Both the position numbers and the translations under genes were made by a program. 64,000 nucleotides of DNA from Rhodoglobus sp. (GTDB lineage: Bacteria; Actinomycetota; Actinomycetes; Actinomycetales; Microbacteriaceae), in NCBI GenBank assembly GCA_025463605.1, contig JAODAV010000008.1, positions 161,568 to 225,567 on the forward strand, written 5' to 3'. Positions 45,076 through 53,258 of the stretch are shown here, piece after piece (the stretch's first letter is position 1; each line of letters starts with the position of its first letter). The notes beneath the pieces are model-generated. The model did not search any database, had not been told where the DNA came from, and worked only from the letters and a program-made list of their open reading frames with translations.

Positions 45076-45102
45076 CTGTAATGCATTACAGTAAAGCATT
45101 AC
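45076..45102. promoter_or_regulatory. Predicted LacI-family operators: 16-bp palindrome CTGTAATGCATTACAG plus adjacent GTAAAGCATTAC
   Basis: Perfect palindrome 45076-45091 followed by a near-copy at 45091-45102, 24 bp upstream of the lacI-type start. Confidence 0.8.
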
Positions 45103-45190
45103 AACCCTGAATTGCAGCGAATATTGCCACGCGCGTCGAGAACTCGGGAGGGCGTTCCAGTCCGCTGGCCCCGAGCCGGATCGATCGGGA

Positions 45191-46027
45191 TCAGCCCGCC
45201 GGGCAGACCCCGAGCTGCGACAGGGCGGGGTCGGACAGCGCCGTGCCGTCGCCGTTGATCGAGACGACGAGATCGGAGCCGACGACGTCGACGTCGTCGA
45301 TGACGAGTGCCTTCGGCAGGTAGTTGGCGACGCAGAACTGCTGAGAGCTGAGCAGGTCGCCCGCGAGCGCCCTGAATTCCGCGCTCGCCCTCAAGTCGGC
45401 GACCGAGATCTCGTCGTCGCCCAGCAACACCGTCTGGGGATCGAAGTTGATGCCTCCCTCATTGGCGGTGGGCAGCAGGTCGACGGCGACAGGAACCGTG
45501 AAGAAGAAGACGTCGAACTCGCTCGCGATGCGAATGACACCATCCTGCAGCTCGATCGACGTGAGATCGATGCCGCTCAGGAACCCGGCGAGCTTGCGCA
45601 CGTTCTCCTCGGTCACCGTCACGACGATGCCGAGTTTCTCGACGGGCTGCGAGCTGTCGAGGGGAACGCTCGCGGCGGTGAGGTCGGCCGACCCCGTGAG
45701 CTCGCCGAACGTGATCTCGTCGACATGCACTGACACCTCGTCGATACTGCCCCTGATGGCCTGCAGGATGACGGAGCCGCTCCCCAGATCGACATCCACT
45801 TTGGCGTCGGGCTCGAGCTTGAGCACTTCGATGATGCGCTCGCGCACGTAGTCGTTTGCATATTGCTTCGCGAACGCGTCCGCGACGAAGAATCCGACGA
45901 TGAGCAGTACGAGCAGTACGACAAGGGCGATGACCCAGCCCAGCCAGCGGCGCTTCTTCTTCAGGGGGGCCGGCTGCACGACGACCACCGGATCGATGAC
46001 CTCGGTCGGTGCGATCGGCTCGGCCAT
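45191..46027 (-). CDS. DUF2993 / LmeA-like membrane-anchored protein
   Basis: N-terminal TM plus beta-rich domain with DVDLGSGSVILQAIRGSIDEVSVHVD. Confidence 0.75.
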   Translation of the reverse strand: MAEPIAPTEVIDPVVVVQPAPLKKKRRWLGWVIALVVLLVLLIVGFFVADAFAKQYANDYVRERIIEVLKLEPDAKVDVDLGSGSVILQAIRGSIDEVSVHVDEITFGELTGSADLTAASVPLDSSQPVEKLGIVVTVTEENVRKLAGFLSGIDLTSIELQDGVIRIASEFDVFFFTVPVAVDLLPTANEGGINFDPQTVLLGDDEISVADLRASAEFRALAGDLLSSQQFCVANYLPKALVIDDVDVVGSDLVVSINGDGTALSDPALSQLGVCPAG

Positions 46028-46031
46028 CGGG

Positions 46032-47690
46032 CTACATCCTTTCGGGTGCGCTCACTCCCAGGAGCTCGAGCGCGTTTCGGAGCACCTGCCCGACCGCATC
46101 GTTGAGCCAGAGGCGCGTGCGGTGCAGGTCGGTCACATCCTCATCGCCCAGGGGGGTGACGCGGCAATTGTCGTACCACCGGTGATAAGCCCCGGCTAAT
46201 TCCTCACTATACCTAGCGACGCGATGGGGCTCTCGGAGCTCCGCTGCCTGCCTCACGACCCTCGGGAACTCGGCGAGGATGCCGAGAAGGATGCTCTCCG
46301 TCTCGTGCTCGAGCAGGCCCGCGTCGAACACGGTGCGCGCCACGCCCGACGCTGCCGCGTTGCGCGCGACCGCGTGAGTGCGGGCGTGCGCGTACTGCAC
46401 ATAGAAGACGGGGTTGTCGTTGGTGCGCCTCTGCAGCACCTCCGGATCGAGCGTGAGCGGCGAATCGGCCGGGTACCGCCCGAGCGAGTAGCGCAGCGCA
46501 TCCGTACCGAGCCAGGCCTGCAGGTCGCCCAGTTCGATGATGTTGCCGGCGCGCTTGGACAAGCGCGCGCCGTTGATGCTCACGAGCTGCCCGATGAGCA
46601 CTTCGATATCGCGATCGGGATCGTCGCCCGCGGCGCCCGCGAGCGCCTTGAGGCGGTGCACATACCCGTGGTGGTCGGCGCCGAGGAGGTAGATCTTGTG
46701 CGCGAAGCCGCGGTCGCCCTTGCTCAGGTAGTAGGCGGCATCGGCAGCGAAGTAGGTGTAGATGCCGTTGGCCCGACGGATGACGCGGTCGCGGTCATCC
46801 CCGAAGTCGGTGGTTCGCACCCACACGGCACCGTCGAGGTCGAACACGTGACCCTGGGCACGGAGCCGGTCGACGGCCGCGTCGATCGCGCTAGGACCGG
46901 ATGCCGGTGTCGCGTGCAGAACCCGCTCGCTGAACCACACGTCGAAGTGCACGTTGAAGCGCTCGAGGGAGTCCCGGATCTCCCCCAGCTGGTACTGGTA
47001 GCCGAGCTCCCCGCTCACGGCGAGTGCCTCGGGCTCATCGAGCTCCAGTAGGTCGGGCCGGGTCTCGAGCACCCGCGCCGCGAGATCCGCGATGTACTGA
47101 CCCGGGTAGCCGCCCTCCGGTGTCGGCTCTCCCTTGGCGGCGGCGAGGATCGACGCGGCGAAGCTGTCCATCTGGTTGCCGGCGTCGTTGATGTAGAACT
47201 CACGCACCAGTTCGGCACCGGACGCCTTGAGCACGCGAGCCAGCGAGTCGCCGAGGGCGGCCCAGCGGGTGTGACCGATGTGCAGCGGTCCGGTCGGGTT
47301 CGCCGACACGAACTCGAGATTGATGGTCTGCCCGGCGAGGGAATCGTTGTGACCGTAGCGGTCGGCCTGCTCGACGATCGTCTTGGCAAGGGCGCCCGCG
47401 GCCGCCGCGTCGAGGGTGATGTTGATGAACCCCGGGCCGGCGACATCGACCGAGGCGACGCCGTCGAGTTTCGCGACCTCGCTCGCGATCTCACCAGCGA
47501 GTTCGCGAGGGTTTGTACCGAGGGGCCTTGCGAGCTTCATCGCGATATTGGATGCCCAGTCCCCGTGCTCCCGATTGCGCGGCCGCTCGAGCAGAAGGTC
47601 GTCGATCGTGAGCCGCAGTTCGCCTCCGCGCCGCTGCGCGATTCCCGTCACGACGGTAAGGAGAGCGGCGGACAGGTCGGCAGGATTCAC
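46032..47690 (-). CDS. argS: Arginine--tRNA ligase (GTG start at 47690)
   Basis: VSANPTGPLHIGHTRWAALGD, RLSKRAGN. Confidence 0.96.
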   Translation of the reverse strand: MNPADLSAALLTVVTGIAQRRGGELRLTIDDLLLERPRNREHGDWASNIAMKLARPLGTNPRELAGEIASEVAKLDGVASVDVAGPGFINITLDAAAAGALAKTIVEQADRYGHNDSLAGQTINLEFVSANPTGPLHIGHTRWAALGDSLARVLKASGAELVREFYINDAGNQMDSFAASILAAAKGEPTPEGGYPGQYIADLAARVLETRPDLLELDEPEALAVSGELGYQYQLGEIRDSLERFNVHFDVWFSERVLHATPASGPSAIDAAVDRLRAQGHVFDLDGAVWVRTTDFGDDRDRVIRRANGIYTYFAADAAYYLSKGDRGFAHKIYLLGADHHGYVHRLKALAGAAGDDPDRDIEVLIGQLVSINGARLSKRAGNIIELGDLQAWLGTDALRYSLGRYPADSPLTLDPEVLQRRTNDNPVFYVQYAHARTHAVARNAAASGVARTVFDAGLLEHETESILLGILAEFPRVVRQAAELREPHRVARYSEELAGAYHRWYDNCRVTPLGDEDVTDLHRTRLWLNDAVGQVLRNALELLGVSAPERM

Positions 47691-47786
47691 GATGCACAAG
47701 CTTAGCCGCGCCACACAGGGGCGGTTCCTCGGCGGATCGCGCGGCAAATGCAGCGCGTTGCATGCTTTGCCGGTGAGGATGGGAGC

Positions 47787-48380
47787 ATGCGCACTCGACT
47801 CTCCCCGCTGCTGTGGGCGCCCTCGATCGTCGTCCTGGTGGCGCTCGCCGGTTGCGTGCCGACCGACGAAAGCGATCCCGGCACGACGGCAACTCCCACG
47901 CCGAGCGCGACAGCGACGCAAGTGCCGACGCCGACCCCGACGACATCACCTTCGGCGGGCCCGGATGCCGTGCCGCTCTCCATCCCTTGCGCCGAGCTCA
48001 TCACGCCCGACGCGATGTACGCCTACAGTCCGGCCTTCGCCCTCGTGGATCAAGCCCCGGCTAGCGGAAGCCTCGCGGACCGTGCGCTCGACTACCAGGG
48101 CACGGCGTGCACGTGGGTCAACGAGTCGAGCGGCGAGACCATCGTGATCTCGGTCGCCCAACTTTCGGATGGAACGCTCGCCGCGTTGCGGAGCGAACTC
48201 GACGCGTCGAGCACCCCGGTGACGGCTTTCGGCGTCGACGGCTACTTCGACATCGTCGGAGGCGCCGGTGAGGCCCAGGTGCTCTCGGGGCCGTACTGGC
48301 TCACGGCGACGTCACCGGTTTTCGGTGAAGCGGCGGATGTGCAGGACCTCGTCGATGCGGCTCTCTCGACCCTCGACTGA
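47787..48380 (+). CDS. Lipoprotein of unknown function
   Basis: Signal peptide with lipobox VALAGC, Thr/Pro-rich linker. Confidence 0.75.
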   Translation: MRTRLSPLLWAPSIVVLVALAGCVPTDESDPGTTATPTPSATATQVPTPTPTTSPSAGPDAVPLSIPCAELITPDAMYAYSPAFALVDQAPASGSLADRALDYQGTACTWVNESSGETIVISVAQLSDGTLAALRSELDASSTPVTAFGVDGYFDIVGGAGEAQVLSGPYWLTATSPVFGEAADVQDLVDAALSTLD

Positions 48381-48389
48381 TCGCGGTCG

Positions 48390-49184
48390 TCAGCCCAGCT
48401 GCATCAACTGCGTTGCGTCGTCGACGGGCAGTTCGTCGACGATCGCGAGCACTTCCATGCTCCTGAGGGTGAGATCCGCCCAGTGATTGGTGAGGAACGC
48501 GATGTCGGCGGCGTCACGCCCCGTCGAGATGCGCAGCATGCTCTGACGCGGGGCCAGGCGCGTAGCATCCACGACCCACCATGCTCCGTCGACGTACGCC
48601 TCGGCGACCGCGTGGAAGTCCATGGGTGAGAGGCCTGGGGCGTAGACGGCGACCATGCGCGCAGGCACGTCGAGCGCTCGCAGGAGTGCGATGACGAGAT
48701 GGGCGTAGTCGCGGCACACCCCCCGCCGCGCAAGCAGGGTCTGCTCGGCGCCGTCGGTGGGCAGGCTCGAGCCCGGCACGTATCGGAGCTTGCTCCACAC
48801 CCAGAGTGTGACGGCCGTCAGAAGGTCGTGGCCACGAAGGCCAGCGAACTCGGAGCGCGCGGTCGGGGTGAGACTGTCTGACTCGCAATAGCGGCTCGGC
48901 CGCAAATAGGTGATGAGGTCGAGGTCGATCGTCGGCGCGGGCTCGGAGCGGCCCGCGATATCCGCCGAGTACTGCATCACCATGGTTCCGGGACCGCTGA
49001 CGAACGTGTGCAGCCGACTGCCGTGCACATCCGTCAGTTCTTTGGCCTGCAGCTGCTCGCCGTCAAGCGTGAAAGTCAGGGTCTCAGACGTGATCTGGCC
49101 GCCTTGGGCGGCCGCGATGCTGAACACCATGTTCGTGCGTCCGGCGATCGAGAGTTCCAGACGGGACGTGACGGTTCGCAGCAT
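48390..49184 (-). CDS. Transglutaminase-like (TGc) domain protein
   Basis: RRGVCRDYAHLVIALLRAL ... DFHAVAEAYVDGAWWVVDATRLAP: Cys-His-Asp triad present. Confidence 0.9.
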   Translation of the reverse strand: MLRTVTSRLELSIAGRTNMVFSIAAAQGGQITSETLTFTLDGEQLQAKELTDVHGSRLHTFVSGPGTMVMQYSADIAGRSEPAPTIDLDLITYLRPSRYCESDSLTPTARSEFAGLRGHDLLTAVTLWVWSKLRYVPGSSLPTDGAEQTLLARRGVCRDYAHLVIALLRALDVPARMVAVYAPGLSPMDFHAVAEAYVDGAWWVVDATRLAPRQSMLRISTGRDAADIAFLTNHWADLTLRSMEVLAIVDELPVDDATQLMQLG

Positions 49185-49213
49185 CCCTCGATCCTGTCAT
49201 GCCGGAGTTCCGG

Positions 49214-49861
49214 TCAGGGCCAGAGCAACGTTCGCTCCCACTCGTCGCCGTTTCTGGCGTAGAGCAGCCTCACCTGGTCCCGGTTGCGCATCGCCTGCCA
49301 GAACTCGATCGTGTCCGGGCGGACCACATAGGCGCTCCAGTCGTCCGGCACCGACTCGACACGGTGCCGTGCCTCCGCGAGCGCGGACTCGAGCTCGTCG
49401 AGGCTCCCGAGCGGCTCGCTCTGGCGACCGGCGATCGCACCGGCCCTGGCGTCCGGATGCCGCGCCAGGAAGTCGGCGCTGGCCAGGTCACGCCCGCCCT
49501 CGCTCACCGCTCCCGTCACCCGCACCTGCCTCCCTTGCTCACGCCAATACAGGAGGAGCGCGGCGCGAGGGTTGCCGGCGAGCTCGCGCCCCTTCGGGCT
49601 CGAGCTCAGCGTCGCGAACCAGAGGCCGTCCGCGGTGACGTCCTTGAGAATGAGGGTGCGAAGGCTCGGGATGCCGTCCGCGCTCGCCGTTGCGACGGAC
49701 ATGGCGTGCGGCTGCGAGACCCCCGCATCCACGGCCTCGGCGAGCCAGCGGGTGAGCAGGACGAGGGGGTCGGGCGGGGCGGCATCCGTGTCGAAGTCGG
49801 GGAAGATGTCCGGGAACACCGGAAGGGCGCGCAGGCGGTCGCGCCAGGTCGGTTCGCTCAT
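49214..49861 (-). CDS. Pyridoxamine 5'-phosphate oxidase family flavoprotein
   Basis: PHAMSVATASADGIPSLRTLILKDVTADGLWFATLSSSPKGRELAGNPRAALLLYW. Confidence 0.9.
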   Translation of the reverse strand: MSEPTWRDRLRALPVFPDIFPDFDTDAAPPDPLVLLTRWLAEAVDAGVSQPHAMSVATASADGIPSLRTLILKDVTADGLWFATLSSSPKGRELAGNPRAALLLYWREQGRQVRVTGAVSEGGRDLASADFLARHPDARAGAIAGRQSEPLGSLDELESALAEARHRVESVPDDWSAYVVRPDTIEFWQAMRNRDQVRLLYARNGDEWERTLLWP

Positions 49862-49907
49862 GCAGGCCAGCCTACGGATGCGCTGGTAACCTAGTGAGGC
49901 ACTCCTG

Positions 49908-49979
49908 GCCCCCATAGCTCAGGGGATAGAGCACTGCCCTCCGGAGGCAGGGGCGGCAGTTCGAATCTGCCTGGGGGCA
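49908..49979 (+). tRNA. tRNA-Arg(CCG)
   Basis: Full cloverleaf by eye: acceptor GCCCCCA/TGGGGGC, anticodon arm CTGCC CTCCGGA GGCAG, T arm GGCAG TTCGAAT CTGCC; CCA not encoded. Confidence 0.96.
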
Positions 49980-50009
49980 CGAACGCAACTCCCGCGGAAA
50001 CGCTGGGGA

Positions 50010-51152
50010 CTAGGCCCGGATCTGATTGTTGCTTATCCGGGCCTTTTCGGTGTCTGCCCACATTTTGCCCACATTCATTTTGGAAACCACGTCATCGAGA
50101 GCGTGCGCCACACCGTCCAAGTCGGCGTCGAACAGGTCTGCGTACGTGTCTAGCGTCTCTTTGGCCGAGCTGTGCCCAAGCATCCGCTGCAAAGCTTTGA
50201 CGTTCGCACCGGACGATACAGCGAGGCTCGCGCAGGTGTGGCGCATCTCGTGGGGTGTGAGTCCTTGACGGCCTATTTCCACCGCGGCGGCGTCAAAGAA
50301 CCCACGCCGGAATACTCGATTGCGTAGCGGTCCCCCGCTACGTATTCCCACAAAGACGTGCCCGCTTTCAGAATTTGCAGAGTCTGCAAGTTTCTTGAGC
50401 AGGAACGCCGGCACGGGGATGCTGCGCTCTTCGTAGTCCTTCGGCGTGCCCGGTGACATGAAGCCGTCTATCTCGATCATGGTGTGCCGGATCTCGAGCC
50501 GCCCACGCTCGAGGTCAACGTCTTCCCATGTCAGGCCGGCGAGCTCCCCCCATCGGAGTCCGCAGTACGCCAAGACGAGAACGATCGTTCCGTACCCTTC
50601 ACCCCGGCGCTCTACGGCATCGGCTAATGCATGTACTTCTACATGCGACAGGTACCTCTTCTGCACCTTCGACACCTTGGGCAACTTCAACCGCGCGGCC
50701 GGGTTTGAGTTCAGCCGCCCGTCATCGACGGCGAGCTGGAGGGCTCCGGACAGCACGTTGACGATCTTGCGCACCGACCATGGCGACTGCGTGGCGGACA
50801 GCTTGGATGCCCACTCCTGGACGCGCAGACGGTTGAGGTCGGCGAGCGCCGTAGTCCCTAGCTGGGGCACGATGTTGCGGCGAACGATGCCCTGCACTCG
50901 ATCGAGGGTGGACGGCCGTAGGTCCGACCGCGTGTCAACGAAAATTGACATCCACTCTTCGACCGAGACCCTTGAGCGGGACGGGTCGACATAGGCGCCG
51001 CGGCTCTTCGACACCTCCACGGTGGCAAGGAAGAGGTTGGCTTCCCGCTTCGTCTTGAATCCGCGCTTGTCTGTCTGGGAGTTGTCGGGCTTTCGGTAAC
51101 GCACCCGGTAGCGCTGGCCACCGGCTGTCTCGTACGGGGTGACGCTACCCAT
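50010..51152 (-). CDS. int: Tyrosine-type phage integrase
   Basis: Catalytic residues in GLRWGELAGL, LTPHEMRHTCASL, LGHSSAKETLDTYADL. Confidence 0.95.
   Translation of the reverse strand: MGSVTPYETAGGQRYRVRYRKPDNSQTDKRGFKTKREANLFLATVEVSKSRGAYVDPSRSRVSVEEWMSIFVDTRSDLRPSTLDRVQGIVRRNIVPQLGTTALADLNRLRVQEWASKLSATQSPWSVRKIVNVLSGALQLAVDDGRLNSNPAARLKLPKVSKVQKRYLSHVEVHALADAVERRGEGYGTIVLVLAYCGLRWGELAGLTWEDVDLERGRLEIRHTMIEIDGFMSPGTPKDYEERSIPVPAFLLKKLADSANSESGHVFVGIRSGGPLRNRVFRRGFFDAAAVEIGRQGLTPHEMRHTCASLAVSSGANVKALQRMLGHSSAKETLDTYADLFDADLDGVAHALDDVVSKMNVGKMWADTEKARISNNQIRA
50012..50047 (+). terminator. Rho-independent terminator downstream of tRNA-Arg, overlapping the 3' end of the integrase gene
   Basis: AGGCCCGGAT (50012-50021) pairs with ATCCGGGCCT (50035-50044), 13-nt loop, then TTT. 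Confidence 0.8.
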
Positions 51153-51831
51153 TAGAAAGGGCAAGTTTGGTGAAGGCTTCGAAAGCCTCTTCGGTCATTT
51201 CTCCCTCAAGCGTCCAGTTCTCTTTCTCGAGCCTTGAGCTGTCGATTGCGTCGAATCCGAATTGCTGGCTCACTGGGGCAGGAGCACTAGCGGGCGGACC
51301 CTCCCAACGGGCATCAATCTCCGCCACGAGTTGCCTGGGCGTCTCCCATGAGGACTGTTGCGTCCAGAAGTGGATTGGGTGCCAAATTGCGCCTTTTTGT
51401 CCGCGTGCCGCTTCTCTCGCTTCCTCCAAGAGCTGCTTCATTCGCTCCTGCAGCTGAATGTAGTTCCGCGCCTCGTTCTGCAGCCTCTTCTCAACCGAGA
51501 GCATGCTCTGCCCCCATTGCGTGATCGCCGCAGACTTCCATTGCGGCGATTCGGGGTCGTCGCCCATAAGCATTGTGACGGTGGCGTCGAGTAGAAGTGC
51601 CAGCGCGCCGGCTTCGGAAACGCTAACTTTCCGCTCGTTGTTTTCAATCTTGTTGATGGTCGTCTGGTGGAACTTGAATCCCAGATCGGTCATTTTCTCC
51701 GCCAACGAACTTTGGCTGATACCCATGCGCTCTCGAGCGATCCGCAGATTGGTGGCAAGGTTCCGATCTGCTGCTATCGCGATGTCCATTTGGCGGCTGT
51801 GGTAGTACCAGCCCTTGGCGTCTGTTGGCAT
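51145..51831 (-). CDS. XRE/Cro-CI family phage repressor
   Basis: HTH LRIARERMGISQSSLAEKMTDLGFKFHQTTINKIENNERKVSVSEA. Confidence 0.85.
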   Translation of the reverse strand: MPTDAKGWYYHSRQMDIAIAADRNLATNLRIARERMGISQSSLAEKMTDLGFKFHQTTINKIENNERKVSVSEAGALALLLDATVTMLMGDDPESPQWKSAAITQWGQSMLSVEKRLQNEARNYIQLQERMKQLLEEAREAARGQKGAIWHPIHFWTQQSSWETPRQLVAEIDARWEGPPASAPAPVSQQFGFDAIDSSRLEKENWTLEGEMTEEAFEAFTKLALSNG

Positions 51832-51927
51832 GAATCGAGGATAACCGAAATTGGGCTTGCAAAGTCAACCTCTCTCGCTATATCCTGTAATGGTATCCCC
51901 CCGTCAACCGATCAAAGGTTATTCTCC

Positions 51928-52152
51928 TTGTCTAGCTTCGGAATCGAATCTTGCACGTGGCTATCTCCCTCTCAGATCGCGGACAAGTATCCCGGCCTCA
52001 CAAAGGGGCGGCTCGCACAGCTCCGGTTCAACGGCGGTGGCCCTCCGTTCTACAAGCCAACTCCTCGAACGGTTCTTTACAAGGAGTCGGAGGTAGACGG
52101 CTGGGTCGAGAACTCAATGCAGACGTCTACCGCTTCGCGCGTGTCCGCCTGA
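51928..52152 (+). CDS. Excisionase-like / MerR-type HTH DNA-binding protein (TTG start proposed)
   Basis: WLSPSQIADKYPGLTKGRLAQLRFNGGGPPFYKPTPRTVLYKESEVDGWVE, HTH_17 style, divergent from repressor. Confidence 0.65.
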   Translation: MSSFGIESCTWLSPSQIADKYPGLTKGRLAQLRFNGGGPPFYKPTPRTVLYKESEVDGWVENSMQTSTASRVSA

Positions 52153-52427
52153 TGCCCGGTCGACACATACCCGATCCGACGTTTCAACTCGTCGCTCACC
52201 GGCTCGCTTGCAAGCGGGACATGTGTCCCATCTGCACGAAGGCACCCGCCAGTAAGCGGGAAGCGACCAAGCAGGAGATGGGCAAGCTTGCCCACGCCGC
52301 AAATCAGCGCTACCGGGCACGCCTGGAAGCCGCGACAATCACTTCTCCCACAAACGGAGAAGACCCGGCGTTAGAGCGCCGGGTCAGTGTCACCAAATCA
52401 CTCAACGAAGAGAGCCGAAATGAATAA
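52152..52427 (+). CDS. Small phage protein of unknown function
   Basis: ORF with CPICTKAPA; start overlaps preceding stop (TGATG). Confidence 0.45.
   Translation: MPGRHIPDPTFQLVAHRLACKRDMCPICTKAPASKREATKQEMGKLAHAANQRYRARLEAATITSPTNGEDPALERRVSVTKSLNEESRNE
52343..52386 (+). promoter_or_regulatory. Two contiguous RNA hairpins (CTTCTCC/GGAGAAG then GACCCGGCG/CGCCGGGTC)
   Basis: Perfect 7-bp stem 52343-49/52357-63 and perfect 9-bp stem 52363-71/52378-86. Confidence 0.7.
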
Positions 52428-52953
52428 CAACACGAGTATGGCACAAGCCGCCGACGATGTGACCATCAACCACGGGAAGACCCGTATCGCGTTGATCAAT
52501 AACGCCGGCTTCCACGAGATCGTCGCACGCGTCGCCGTCGCGTGGGACGGGACCAACGATGAGGCGCTCTACATTCTCACGCCCCAGGACGCTAGAGACG
52601 CAGCCTCCGCGCTCTCGGAGGCTGCGAACCGGCTCGAGGAACTGGAAGCAGTCGCCAAAGGGTTGCGGATCTTCGACATCGACGCAAGCCCCTACTGGGA
52701 AGGGAGGCTCCGCGCGGAGACATTCGTCATCGGTCTGCAAACGACCACCGAGACAGGTGCGACACGACTCTTTCGCATCGCGGATGACGGCACGCACAAG
52801 GTGGGTGACACCTGGGGGTCGGAGGTCGACAAGCGGGACAAGCACGGGAGGCCGGAGTTCTTCCAAGAAATCATCGCCCGCGCAACGTACCTGTCGAGCT
52901 ACGTGGACAACGACGGCTGGAACGTCCACCGGTACGTCGAGGTGACCGACTAA
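52420..52953 (+). CDS. Phage early protein of unknown function
   Basis: ATG ORF in tightly packed early operon; LTPQDARDAASALSEAANRLE helix. Confidence 0.7.
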   Translation: MNNNTSMAQAADDVTINHGKTRIALINNAGFHEIVARVAVAWDGTNDEALYILTPQDARDAASALSEAANRLEELEAVAKGLRIFDIDASPYWEGRLRAETFVIGLQTTTETGATRLFRIADDGTHKVGDTWGSEVDKRDKHGRPEFFQEIIARATYLSSYVDNDGWNVHRYVEVTD

Positions 52954-53258
52954 TGGCCGGCGATGAGAACGTGCTGACCCTGCACCCGCCCATCGGGGCT
53001 GACTGGGTGGAGGTATTCAACTGGGGCGGCGACGACCTCCGCAACCAGACCGTCTGCATCCAAGGGTCATCCTCCGAGCTAGGGCCGTGGGGCATCGGCA
53101 TCACCGCCGACCAGGCGCGTGAGCTCGCCGGCCATCTGGTGCGCTGTGCCATCCACCTCGAGAACCCCTCCGCGGCCGGTTGGGTGGAAGCTGCACTCAC
53201 CATCGGGCTCATCACCAACCCCACGGGAGGGCAGCGGCGGCGGCGGGCTATCGGCTGA
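52953..53258 (+). CDS. Phage early protein of unknown function
   Basis: TAATG overlap with previous gene; ITADQARELAGHLVRCAIHLE helix. Confidence 0.65.
   Translation: MAGDENVLTLHPPIGADWVEVFNWGGDDLRNQTVCIQGSSSELGPWGIGITADQARELAGHLVRCAIHLENPSAAGWVEAALTIGLITNPTGGQRRRRAIG

Noticed and set aside
51857-51884. TTGCAA-16-TATATC possible sigma70-like promoter for rightward early phage genes
   Set aside because: Plausible position but unsupported beyond a loose match; needs TSS data.
51667-51927. Upstream extension of the excisionase-like ORF
   Set aside because: Overlaps repressor coding antisense; HTH homology begins after about 51928.
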